Positions 49,352-60,121 of a stretch of DNA of 64,000 nucleotides are shown here, piece after piece. The notes beneath the pieces are model-generated. The model worked only from the letters and a program-made list of their open reading frames with translations. It was not told where the DNA came from and did not search any database. Location of the stretch: the NCBI GenBank assembly GCA_016110215.1, contig JADWQD010000019.1, forward strand, positions 62,001 to 126,000. The letters run 5' to 3'. Source of the stretch: Capronia americana (lineage: Eukaryota > Ascomycota > Eurotiomycetes > Chaetothyriales > Herpotrichiellaceae). A program made the position numbers and the translations under genes. Positions within the stretch are counted from its first letter, which is position 1; each line of letters starts with the position of its first letter.

Positions 49352-51022
49352 ATGCCTAACATCTACTATCTCAACACACCACCTCACCCGTTCTGGGACT
49401 TCGTCGCCGGGATCGAAGACCATCCCTTCTTCGCCCAACATCGACGACCCGGTCCACCACCACAGCCGGCCCGGCCAGGCGCTGAGCAGTCTCGAGCCCA
49501 AGCCAACACCACCACAAGCGACAAGGCCAAGGGCAAGCAAGCTGAAACCAACGCGGACGACCCGCCCGAGGTCGACCCTTCGACTGTCCGGCCCGACCGT
49601 AAGGATATGCCATTCCGCGGGCGTGGTCGGTTCGCCAAAGCGTTCGACGATAGCGGCAACAAAGAGAAGCACGACGACGGTGGCGACAACGACGGCGAAG
49701 ACTGCCACCGCGGCAAACGAGGCTGCCATGGATATAGACGTGGCCACGAAAACGGTCCATGGGGTCACCGCGGGGGACCACCATTTGGACCCCCTCCATT
49801 CATGTTCGGCCCCAACTTCCCCTTCGGCCCTCACGGCCCGTTTGGCCGCCCCGGCGGTCGGGGACAAGAAGAACAGGAAGGTGAACGCGAAGGTCAAGGC
49901 CACGGCCATGGACCTCATCGCGGTTTCCGTGGTCGCGGAGGCCCGCACAGAGGCCGCTTTGGACCCCACCCTCACGGAGGACCTCATTCCCGCTCTCCAC
50001 CACGCGGGGGTCCTTTCGCCCGTGACCCGTCGGGCTTCGACCTCCCCTCGTTCCTGACCAACCTGGGCGAACGTCTCGGCGTGGATCTGACATCCGCGGC
50101 GGAGGGCCTGGGACTCGGCCTCGGCCAAAAGCACGCCCGCTCCGCCGACTCAGACTTCGAGCCCCGAACCGACATCTTCGACACCCCGCAAGAATATACC
50201 GTGCACGTGTCCCTTCCTGGGGCAAAGAAATCCGACATCGGCGTCGACTGGGATGGCGACCACTCGGTCCTCCGCATCGCCGGCGTGGTCCACCGACCGG
50301 GCGTGGACGAGGAGATGATGGCCCGCCTGGTCGTCGACGGCCGCAAGCGCGAGACCGGCGTCTTTGAGAAGACCATCCGTCTGGGCACGCCCAGGGCACC
50401 GGCCGCTGTGGACGTCGAGGCCATCTCGGCCAAGATGGTCGACGGGGTACTCATCGTGCGGGTCCCCAAGGCGGAGAAACAGTTTGCGAAGAAACAAGTC
50501 CGCGTGGGATCGGCTTCTCCTGCCGTCTCGGCCGAAAGACACGAGGAGACATACATGGACGCATACATGAACGAGAAGGATCTTCTGTTCGACGCGGACG
50601 AGGACATGTACGACGGCGCACCAGAGCAACACCATGGAAGAAGCGAAACAGTCCGAGCCGCGGAATCTGAAGTCGACACCAAGAGAGGCAAGGGCAAGCA
50701 GCGCGAGGCGGAGGAAGAGGCAGCCGCCAGAGAAAGGGATGACCGCTCCGAGACGATCGGTGTGGAGTATCCGCATGCGAAGGCGAACGCCACCGCCACC
50801 GCCACCGCCGAGACTCTGCCACGCTACGAAATCGAAGAACCAGCGGAGAGTAAACTGGCAAAGGAGGGACACCAAACCCCGAGCCAAAGCCAGGAGGAGC
50901 TAGAGGACGACAACATGAGTGACTGGGAGAAAGACGGCTCGGACCCCGGTGCCGGTGCTGGTGCCGAGGACGAGGACGAGGACGAGGGGGAGTACGAATA
51001 CGTCAAGATCAATGTTGATTGA
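49352..51022 (+). CDS. large Hsp20 / alpha-crystallin protein with RGG- and His-rich arm
   Basis: Intronless, 556 residues. The N-terminal IYYLN...HPFWDFV resembles fungal Hsp30-type starts. Residues about 125-225 are extremely rich in Gly, His, Pro, Arg and Phe (RGRGG, HGHGPHRG, repeated FGP). The alpha-crystallin domain lies at about 270-378 (from FDTPQEYTVHVSLPG to VDGVLIVRVPKAE). The tail of about 180 residues is acidic and Ala/Glu-rich, ending in an Asp/Glu run. Small heat-shock proteins hold unfolding proteins. Typical ones have 150-250 residues, so this is over twice normal. The RGG/FGP arm could drive condensate formation or RNA binding (inference). Codon use is very GC-rich. Confidence 0.85.
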   Translation: MPNIYYLNTPPHPFWDFVAGIEDHPFFAQHRRPGPPPQPARPGAEQSRAQANTTTSDKAKGKQAETNADDPPEVDPSTVRPDRKDMPFRGRGRFAKAFDDSGNKEKHDDGGDNDGEDCHRGKRGCHGYRRGHENGPWGHRGGPPFGPPPFMFGPNFPFGPHGPFGRPGGRGQEEQEGEREGQGHGHGPHRGFRGRGGPHRGRFGPHPHGGPHSRSPPRGGPFARDPSGFDLPSFLTNLGERLGVDLTSAAEGLGLGLGQKHARSADSDFEPRTDIFDTPQEYTVHVSLPGAKKSDIGVDWDGDHSVLRIAGVVHRPGVDEEMMARLVVDGRKRETGVFEKTIRLGTPRAPAAVDVEAISAKMVDGVLIVRVPKAEKQFAKKQVRVGSASPAVSAERHEETYMDAYMNEKDLLFDADEDMYDGAPEQHHGRSETVRAAESEVDTKRGKGKQREAEEEAAARERDDRSETIGVEYPHAKANATATATAETLPRYEIEEPAESKLAKEGHQTPSQSQEELEDDNMSDWEKDGSDPGAGAGAEDEDEDEGEYEYVKINVD

Positions 51023-51332
51023 TTGAGTGAGGGACTTGGTCGGGCAGTCAGTGGGTAATTTACACAAAGTCTGGTCTTGAGATGGGTCAATGCACGCACA
51101 CACAAGCACGCCTGCACTCGCTCATCTCATCTCGTATCATCTCACATCATGAAAGGAAATGAAGATACTGTCGACAGGAATTAGTTAGCTAGGTACGTAG
51201 GTAGGTACGGAGGTGGATGGACAGATAGATGTGGTAGGAGGCTACCAATCTACAGTATCTATTATTTTAATACCCCATCCACTCTACCTTTCTTCTTTCC
51301 TTCCATCCACGGCATATATTTATTAGGAGGCT

Positions 51333-51357
51333 GTCATTCTCATTCTCATTCTCATTC
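51333..51357. repeat. CATTCT microsatellite
   Basis: About four consecutive CATTCT units on the plus strand. Confidence 0.75.
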
Positions 51358-51500
51358 CCTTGCGATCTCACCACGTCATCCGTCATCATCAAGAAATAAC
51401 TCCATGCTGTAGACCAGGCCAAGCCGAACCAGGCCATCTGCCGTGATCTATTGACTATCTCGTTATCGTTATACCGTATATAGGAGGGGTGTACACTAGT

Positions 51501-51655
51501 AATCAAATTATCAAATTATCAAGTCATCAAGTCATCAAGTCCCGATTATGAAGTCTCAATCATCAAGTCTCAATTATCAAGTCCCGATTACCAAGTCACC
51601 GAGTCATCAAGCCAGCAAGTCGCTAAGCTGTCAGGTCGTGAAGTTACCAAATCAC
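51501..51655. repeat. degenerate short-period tandem array
   Basis: About 155 bases built from drifting copies of a unit near TCATCAAGT, with period 8-10 (ATCAAATT, ATCAAGTC, CCAAGTCA and so on). Copies decay towards the 3' end. Confidence 0.75.
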
Positions 51656-51920
51656 TAGCCGCTGCGAACTCATCATCATACTGTAGTTAATTAACTATAT
51701 GTACTTTTGAATTGTTAAGTAACCTGTCCGTCCATCCGTCCATCCAAACCTGCATGCATTCGAGACTATAGTTCCGTGTCGCCTGTGAAGGGGTTCGTGC
51801 GATCCTCTCCTCCTTCTCGTCATTCTCGAACCTGTACGAGAGTGTGATCCACTCGATCCTCCTTTCTCTTCTCTCAAGAATTTCCATCTCTTCAGCCTGC
51901 CACCCTCTTCAATACCTGCG

Positions 51921-53558
51921 CTACGCAAAAACATCCTTCACAACCTCCGCAAACGTGGCACTCTCGCCGTCAACACCCAACGACATCGCACTAACCTCCT
52001 GGTACGCCCCATCCCAGAACATCGCGCCCGCCAGGTTCGGCAGATCCATCGCCCTCACGCGCTGCATCATGGCCTTGTAGGTCGGGACATCGACGAAGCC
52101 GGACCCGGCTCCGATGAAGGCAGGCGTGCCGATCAACAACCTCGGAGAATCGACGCCGTTGTTGATGGCTTGAAAGCCGGAAGAGCGGGGAACGATCCGG
52201 GAGCCTGATACCAGGGATCCGAGGGCGCGGAGATCCGTGGACCAGTCCGCCAGGGAGGAGAAGAACCCTTCATTCGGAGTGGTGGATTGGCCCGACACTC
52301 CCAGCTGGCAGGATGGGTTGTTGTAGAATTGCACGGCGAAGAAGTCGACGTAGGGCAGGAGGTAGGCGACGGGTATCGACGCGTCGGGCCGGGGGCATTG
52401 CGGTGCGGCGGAGAGGTAGTACGGTTTGGAGGCCGTCGACATTAGCTGCCGCAGGGTCCGCGCTAGGGTCGGAAGGTAGGTTGAACTCGAGGGTGATTCG
52501 TTGTCTGTCATACATAAGAGAGGGATGGGTTAGTAAAAGCAGGTGGGGGGTGGTGGAGAGACCCTACCGATGTCAATGCCGTCCAAGACGACGTCCCCAT
52601 ATGGTCTCAAGGGTGCGGAAGCTGGATCCGTCCCGCCCAGGAATAAATTCCACAGAGTGTTCGCAACTTGCACGGCCTGGGCGTCGCTGCTCATGGACAA
52701 ATCTCCCACTGCACCGCCCACACTCAGCATAACTTTCTTGCCTTGCTGCTGGCAACGGGCAATTTTGCTCGCGAAGCCGTCGCTCACGCAGTCCAAAAGA
52801 CCGGTCGCTCCAGCTGCTTGTTGCGCGGCGTTTGGGGCCCAGCAATTTGACGCCATGTTCATTGCCGGATAGCCGCCATTGGAGACGAAGTGTGTAACAA
52901 AAGCGAGGATGACAATGTCGATGGCCGGGTCATCGCATACTTGCGTCAGGGAGATTACCGATGTGAGATCGGTTTGAGAGTAGTATACGACGTTGAGGTC
53001 GGTGGCACGGGGGTTGAAGGTGTAGGTTGCTGATGGCGAGGAGGTCGCTGGTGGCCAGGAGGTCGCTGATGTGTGTAGGGGCCGATCGGGAACAAGACTG
53101 CGCGAGGTAGTTGCCGATGCGGGAGGTGTGTTTAAGTTTGTTATCGGCAATATTGATGGTTGACCGGTAGAGACGGCGGGGGAGGTGGAGGCGGTGGTGC
53201 TAGGTAGGAGCCCGTCAATGTCAAATTGCGAAGCCAGCAGCTGGATGAGCTGTTGCACGGCGCTTCCGATCTCGTTGACCAGGTCGTTCAGCTGACCCGA
53301 GAAGTCTTCTGAGGCATCAAGACGTTTGTTGGCCGCCAGAGGTTTCCAGTAGCCTGCCGGGCCAGTTCGAAAAGTCGCGTCTCGTCTTGAATGCGGGTTT
53401 GGCGCTTGCGCGAGATATTGCTCGTGAGACAGCTGGAGGACGTCCAATGTGCTGCGCAAGGTGGCTGCAACGTTCGCCCAGTCCTGGGAAGGAGCCGATG
53501 CGAAGATGGAACTGGTAAACAAAGCAAATGAAAAGAGGGTGAGTAACCTGAACATCAC
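51921..53558 (-). CDS. secreted GH18 chitinase with N-terminal extension
   Basis: Two exons (53558-52568 and 52504-51921) encode 524 residues. The signal peptide MMFRLLTLFSFALFTSSIFA is followed by about 95 residues of helical sequence, a Ser/Thr/Pro-rich linker (about 115-185) and a class III-like GH18 barrel starting at VVYYSQ. The catalytic motif DGIDIDNE (326-333) has E333 as proton donor, and the intron splits its third Asp codon. The C-terminal FAVQFYNN and AMFWDGAY strands complete the barrel. It should hydrolyse beta-1,4-linked GlcNAc in walls or prey. The usual order in fungi is catalytic domain first and linker after. Here the linker precedes the barrel. Confidence 0.88.
52505..52567 (-). 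other. intron of the GH18 gene
   Basis: 63 nt, GTAGGG donor, TACTAAC branch and ACAG acceptor. It splits the codon for D331 within the catalytic motif. Confidence 0.9.
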
Positions 53559-56500
53559 GGCCGTTGATTTAATGATGAAGGACCGATACTTCTTGAAATC
53601 GGCGACTGAGACTTATACCTTGAAGATACGCATGGCTGGTAGCTCCCAGACACTTTCATGCCAGTTGAATACTGGAGGGAGAGGTCTCAGATCCAAGTAT
53701 GGAGTGTTCGAGACAAGGAATGTGGAGGGTTGATTGCCGCGTCTGCTGCCCTGCGGTCCATGCATTATTGCATTCCAACGACATCGTCGCCAAGGCACGA
53801 GCCAGCGTGCTCTTTTCTGGGCTTGCTCGTCCTCTTTGATACAGGACAGCGCGAGGTCTTGACATCAAGAGGTTGTAGCTAGCCACCGGAGTAAAAGCTA
53901 TCTTCCTGTGTCTGCATCTCATCTTTCAACGGGCCCTGCTGAGACACAGGCATCTTGACTTCCGATGTTCGAAGAAGTATAGGACCAGCCGACGATGAAC
54001 GAAGGTCACATCGCCGTCGTCGACTCACCATGCAGCTTGAAGGAGGCGGAGAGATGAAGCTCGCTAGCACGAAGCGAAAAGCGTTGGTCAGACCGCCGTC
54101 TTTGCCCGGTGAGAGCGGGATGGGGCACAGGATTGCTCGGTCAGACTCAGCTCGTTGGTGCGATGTCTGACACCAACATTTAGCCATGGCACTGGCTACC
54201 AGATGGTCGTCAGACAGCGCGAGTTTCGGCGAGGAGGGGGTACTCACGTACTGGATCTTTAGCTCCCCCCTTCGCTCGCTCCGGTCCGGTCGGTCTGCCA
54301 AAAGCTGAGCCCCCAAGACGCTCCCCATGCTCGACGATCAGAGGGGCGCAGGGTCTTTGAGCCTCAGTGGTTGCCGGTCCTACAGGCCGGTACCTTGTAG
54401 CGCGACCTGTGCGGCCTTCACGCTGGTGTCGCGCATCGGACTTCTGCCGTCAGCAGGTTTCTCAGGGAAGTCGTGGCCCGAAAGGGAAGCTATGTTCAAG
54501 CGCCGATGCAGTCGCAGAACATGCCTACTGAATCCGTCCCCGAAACTTTCCGGTCGCAACTGCTTGGCCGACCGACGTGCATGTGCAGCTCGATGGTAGC
54601 CTGATTCGCCGCGGATGTGGCCTTTTCGCTAGCTTTCCGCCCTCTTTCGCTCTGGAGAAGCCCGGAGAGGGATCGACAGCAGGATGCAGTAACTCCGCAT
54701 TGCTTTGGGTATTAGTGGACGAATGCGTCCTCAGTTGCATGCGCAACACTCGTGTGATCTCTGGTCTTCCGCAAAGCAACGATCAAAGCACAAGAGCATC
54801 CCCGGTCAGCACGTCGCCCTAGACCATCCGGATGCCGACTGACCATGCTCATAAGCTGAGAAGAGATGACTGCTGCTTCCTGCTTGGGGGCTAGCACGGC
54901 GCATGTAGGCGAGGAGGGCTGGATTCGATCGTCCGAAGCTTGTTCTGGAGACGTGCAGGGCGCTGATGCAGGTGCAATCCTCCTCAAAGCAGGTACTCGG
55001 TGTACGTCAGTTGTAGGACTGCCTGTAATCGCCCGCTGACTGCGCAAAGCTGCCCGAGCTCGAATGCGGCGGACGGCGCATTCCACGGAGCAAGCTAGTG
55101 CATGGCCCTGTCCTCAGGTGATTTTGTACTTCTGTCTTGGAGGAGTTCACTCTATCCGACCTTCTTCCGCGTGAGTCTGCTTCCGGATGCTCTCGAGGTG
55201 GTGACAGCCTCAAGGTCGCGCACGTGATGCCACAGCCTTGTCGATTTTTGGGGTGCTGGCATCAAAGCGACCACTTCCGAGATACAAAGTGACCAAAAAT
55301 CGCTTCGCTCATGCGGTTAGCTTGTGCAGCTAGGCGCCGACCTCGGCGCTGGTGGCCTGCAGTACTTCAGAGCACGTCCAGGTCACACAATCAAAGCCCA
55401 ATGCAGCATGCGATCGTGTTAAATGCCGTGGTGCTGCTGTTGGTACGTCGGCAGGAAGCGTGGACCTCGAAACCGACGAACTAAGGCAGAAGCCGCATTG
55501 GTTAAAGGCCTGGTTTGAACAAGGCAACAGCCCCGAGCCGTCCCGCAGGGGTTGGTTACACAAGACTCAGCGTCGAGAGCTTGTGTGAGCAGGGATGTAT
55601 CCAGATGTTGCACAGCAGTAGCGCCGTTGCACTTGCAGTCGACGTTGTCGCCAACCCGGCTAGGGCCATGCAGAAGTGAGTGAAGAACGAATTATGGCGC
55701 AATATGCAAAAGGGAGTCGGTAGGTTGGGATCAGAAATACTCGCAAGGTCTCGAACGTCGTGGCAGTGGTGAGTACGAGTACCACGTCTGTCGAACGCTA
55801 ACAATGCTCTAGGTCGAACCGAGCATATTCTCGTGGACGAGTCCTGGAAGAGAAAGTTGGGACTTGGAAGGGTTCGAGCAGTGAAAGGAAGGTAGCCCTT
55901 GCTCCATGCCATCCATGCCAACGGCCCAGCCTCAGGCCCAGCGACAGGCATTTGCCCATGTTGGAATCACTGGCGGCGGATTTTGCTCTTTCCTGCGAAA
56001 GCTCGCCTAATTCGCTGAGACCATGATACGGTTTTCATCCGTCTAGATCCAACATCTGATGGCGGGCCATGGTAGAGCACCCAAGGTAGGAAGTCTGCCT
56101 GGATGATTGGAAGCTCGCTGCTGTCATGGCAGGTATCCACTCGAGGAAAGCACAGGCCACTTCTATTGCCCTGTCCTGCAAGCCACAGTCAGGCCATCAC
56201 CACGGGGCAACCGTCCCAGGGCTTCCCCAATGATTTTGGGCCAGGTGTATTCATGGTTCTGGCACGAAGCAGAAGAGCCCTTTTCCCAGACACCCTTTTG
56301 GGACCTCTGCAACAGAATCATGCAGGGTATCCCGCTCAGTGACACCCTCAAGCCTCGTCACCAAGGGTGAGGACGTGGCTAGATGGACTGCCCAAGGAAT
56401 AAGGGGTGACCATTTGTCCGACCTAGCACGACAGGGACCCGGAATCAAAGATCCTTCCGCTCTCGCACCGCAGTCGCTGTCCACGAACTCCACCCGGCAT

Positions 56501-58520
56501 GTTTCATCATCCAATATGCTCCTGCATGTGGCTGCCGGCTGCGTAAGCGCGTCGGGCAGTCATCCTCGCCTACGCAAGTAGACAAGAGTTTTTGCAATGC
56601 CCGAGCCCTGCAGAACGCGCATGAACGGCTGGCTTCTGCCATTCATCGTGTACATTTCGAGCGGCGAGGACGGTAACGGGAAAGAATGCTCAGAAAGCCT
56701 TGGGAGCGAAGAAGAGATACGAGAAAGGGGAACTGTGGGCACGATGAAAACCCATTGCATTGAGCTGTACCACCCTCAGCGGCATAAACGAGTCTCGCGC
56801 CGATGCGTCATACGCCCACAATCCTCTCGATCCCAGCCTAACGTCCAACAACCCGGTGCCAGCCCTCTCGACCGCGACATCTCCATAACACGGCAGGCAG
56901 GCAGCACGCACGCACGCACGCACACACGTTTCTTTTCCCTTGGCCTGAATACGGCGTCGAGTCGAGACAGGGTTTCCGCCCGAATGAACATCCGGGTCGC
57001 AGAACAGCAAGCCCCCGTCGTCCTGCCCTGCGCTGGACTTCGGCCTCTACCACATGGCGTTCAGATGCCATGGTGGGTGACACAGCAGCAGTCCCAACCC
57101 CGGGATGCCAGCGCACAGATCAACAACCCGGCCAACCCTGCTCGAGCGCCACGGTTACACAGCAGCGGCAATAACTAGTGAACACGAGCTGCAAGGAGAC
57201 GTTGAGCAGCAGGGAGATAAGGTCTCCCGCCCGAAGAGAGGAAGATTTCGAGATCGCCGTAGCAATCTCAGATGGACATAGAAAGCGTGGAGATCTCGAT
57301 CAAGCTGCTCAGATCGACGACAAGGCTGACGAGGCTCAATCACGCGGCATACCACGCCGGGCAGAGATGTCAGAGGAAGTCAAGAGACAGCCTGCGGAAA
57401 TATCTTCCCAGCCGGCCAGGCGTGCGTGCGTACGTAGCTCTTGGTGCAGCGCAACGCCCGAGTCACACGCGCAGTTTTCCTTTCTCGCTGCTGGGCTGCG
57501 GTGAAGGTTCGTCTTGAGAACGCGATGCTGATGGATCCAGAGGTCGATGACGCCCACAAGATCAGATTTCTTCCCCGTAACACGGCAATGGGTCCATTTT
57601 GACTTTTCCTCCGATGGCAACCAGAGTTTCACGCACTGGCCGGCCGGCCGGCTCCTCTCTGGCGCCCCGTGGAAGAGCGCACATCCGGCTAAAAGAGCTC
57701 CTCAGGAGCAGCACAGTCCCATTTACAGGGGTGTCACTTGGAGCTAGAGGCTGTAAGCACGTATCGATGTGAAAATTAGCAAGCTTGGATGCACTATTAG
57801 CCGCCCAGTCTGATCGTCTCTCATGGTGATGGTGGGGAAAAGGACAATGTCCAAAGTCGCTCTCGCTCTCGCTCTCAAGTCTTCCAAAAGAATGCCATGC
57901 CATGTCCCATAATCATCCGTTTCCCATGATGTCTCATCTCGTCATTGCCCAACCGTGTAGTTCAAGAGCGTAAGAATTAGAGTCCGCCACCCATTTCGTT
58001 CTGTCCAGCCGATTCCATGCCCTCATATCCCGTCTCAATCGCAAATCATCCTGTCATGAAGCCAAACACGCTATGTACATGTGAACATGCCAAACAAGTC
58101 ACCAACTCTCCTGTGCTATGCTAGTGCAAATACAAGGACCTCAGAAAGCCCTCTTTCCGGGTCCTCGTCAGTGGTCGAACTGAAAGTGAAGACGAAGAAG
58201 TGTCTTGGTCCCCGTAAAGGAGCGTGCGGGTTTTTTCTTTTGAACACCCCTGCCCTAGCTGGACATAAGACTGCGAATGAAAAACGTGCTGAGCTTTTAT
58301 GGTTCGATGTGAAGAGAAAGCCGCCCACCCTCTTGTCTGCCGTCCTTTTTGGTCTCAATTTTGATAATCTCCCGTGTTAACTTTTTGAATGAAAGTGGTG
58401 CTTTTGCAGAAGGAAAATAACCGTGCCGACCGTGAAAACTGGAGTCTGAAGGGTTGTCCTGCATCTGTGACAGGGCTGGAAAAGGAGCTCAGCAACGAGG
58501 GGATTGTGCGTGGTGCGAAA
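53559..58520. other. gene-poor block of about 5 kb
   Basis: No supported gene. Many short frames (longest about 190 codons, 56597-57178) overlap each other on both strands and have the biased look of chance ORFs in GC-rich DNA. It contains a CACG-type microsatellite (about 56908-56929) and a 10-base inverted repeat (55242-55251 and 55293-55302). I saw no transposase, reverse transcriptase or strongly AT-rich (RIP-like) stretch. It may hold long promoters, untranslated RNA or decayed sequence. Confidence 0.5.
56908..56929. repeat. CACG / CA microsatellite
   Basis: Four to five GCAC-type units followed by ACAC, within the gene-poor block. Confidence 0.7.
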
Positions 58521-60121
58521 TTATGCAGAGGGGGGCTGGAAGTGTTTCTGGTCGTAATCATAGGTTCTCATTTCGTCGTTAGGAAGGAGCTTCTCGTGCA
58601 TCTTCTCCTCCGCAAGGTCTTGGAATTGGGCCCGCTTCTGCCGGATCATCCTGCTGGAGTCACTGGCATCGGCATTGGCGCGACTGCCCCATGTGGTCTA
58701 TTTGGCAAACGTTAGCCATGCTCGTGTGACGCGATGTCCTGCTTGCAACTTACCACACTGAGGGTCAGCATGGCATACACCTTGATGAGGCCATGGAACC
58801 AGCCGAATAGTACAGACACTGGCCACAGGAAGATGTCGACAGGGTAGCGGATGAAATGTGTGACCAGCTTGATGAACTTGGAGAAAGTCATCCACGCAAG
58901 GAAGGCATAACGAGCAGTGTGAGCTTGGTCAGCGGGCCAATCCCAGGTGCCGAACCAGAGAAACAGCCATAGAAGGCCGTCCCCAATGATTGCAGGCGGC
59001 ATCAAGGTCGTGACGTGGACTGCGTACGTGCTCCACGGTTGCTGGCTAGAAACGGGCACGGATCGTCAGTGCCAAGAACTTGGGGCAGCCGAGGAAGAAA
59101 AAGTTGTTGCTGGAAATTGGGGAGGGAAGAATCTCAGACTTACCGCCAAATATCACGTTCAGTGAACATGCTGGTGAGATTACTGCGCCAATTGCTGCGT
59201 GCCCAGCGCAGACACTGCTTGAGGAAATTTGGGTTGTCTTCCAGCGTGGTAAGCACTTCGCACTCTGGATGGTACTGCATGTAAGTCTCGTGGTGGTGCG
59301 AAACCATCCAGCGGGTCAAAAAGTTATCGTCGTCCGCGTTGAGTTGATATTGGCCAAACCACCACTTCTCATTGGTGAAGCCATTGGTGAACTTGACGTC
59401 CTGCAGGATGCTGGTACGATAAGCACAGGTGCGGCCTGACAAGCAAGGCACACCGCCGTCCATGTGCGTCGTGGCAGCACAGTCGAAGTTGCGACGCTCC
59501 AGGTAAAGCGCCCCCAAGAAGCCGTAGATACGCTGAGAGAAGGTCGGATTCTCAGCTCGCCTCAAGCGTTGACAGGTGACGACACCCCCATACTTTTTGT
59601 CCTCAAAGGGGGCTAGCATCCACTGGAGAGTCCGCACGGGCCAGGTAACGTCGTCGTCGGCGAAGACGATTATCTCCGTGGTGACTTCCGGAATGGCTCT
59701 GGCCATTTGACGACGCTTGTTGGCTTGCTTGACAGACATGCAGCGGATTCGTTTATAGATCGACGCCGGCATCTTGTTCATGGTCCGCTCCGCCTTGTGC
59801 ATGTTCTCGTCGATCGTGACCAGGATGATTTCTTTGGGCTTGTTCTGCAAGATCGAGGCGATGGTCCGCTCCAGTTCCTCTCCTTCGCCGTCTAACGTTG
59901 GCAAAATGACCGTGACATCTGAAGGTCGGAGGGTGGGGTTTTCTGGGATGGGGATTGGCTTAAAAGTCCAGAACGCCCACAGGTTCACAACTAGGCGAAA
60001 ATAGCGGTAGAAACTGGTGCAGTCAGTCGGTCTGCCAAGAGCCCGATTCCGGACGAGAAGCATCAGCTGGAGAAGCTCACAAGTAGCAGGCAAAGACCCT
60101 ATACCACGCGGCCGAGTCCAT
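58521..60121 (-). CDS. family-2 glycosyltransferase (membrane polysaccharide synthase type)
   Basis: Preferred model: four exons (60121-60081, 60013-59144, 59045-58754, 58697-58521), 459 residues. Domain marks: an N-terminal membrane helix (FYRYFRLVVNLWAFW), the GT2 core with VTVILPTLDG, the metal-binding DDD (about 131-133, ADDDVTWP), the NADDDNFLTRW segment and QxxRW (QCLRW, about 279-283), then three to four C-terminal membrane helices. This matches the Pezizomycotina type 2 glycosyltransferase shown in Zymoseptoria tritici to be needed for hyphal growth on surfaces, and is chitin/hyaluronan-synthase-like. The product polymer is unknown. An alternative start at 60309 without the first intron (544 residues) adds a less typical N-terminus. 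Both flanks are gene-poor. Confidence 0.88.
58698..58753 (-). other. intron 3 of the GT2 gene
   Basis: 56 nt, GTAAGT donor, GCTAAC branch and ATAG acceptor, joining MLTLSV to TTWGSRA. Confidence 0.85.
59046..59143 (-). other. intron 2 of the GT2 gene
   Basis: 98 nt, GTAAGT donor and CTAG acceptor, joining TERDIW-R to QQPWSTYAV. Confidence 0.85.
60014..60080 (-). other. probable intron 1 of the GT2 gene
   Basis: 67 nt, GTGAGC donor, CTGAC branch and CCAG acceptor. It creates the start MDSAAWYRVFACYF joined to FYRYFRL. The unspliced frame is also open, so both models are possible. Confidence 0.65.

Larger units (their letters stand above)
51023..51920. other. intergenic with simple repeats between convergent genes
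   Basis: About 900 bases, AT-richer. It contains TAGGTACG-like units near 51190-51215, CATTCT microsatellite units at about 51333-51357 and the degenerate TCATCAAGT array at 51501-51655. No gene. Confidence 0.5.

Noticed and set aside
55242..55302. 10-base inverted repeat (CGATTTTTGG and its complement, 41 bases apart) as a small transposon or terminator
   Set aside because: The arms are short, there is no target-site duplication or further TIR, and 10-base matches occur by chance at this scale.
56597..57178. 193-codon plus-strand frame as a gene
   Set aside because: It passes through a CACG microsatellite and shows no family-like sequence.
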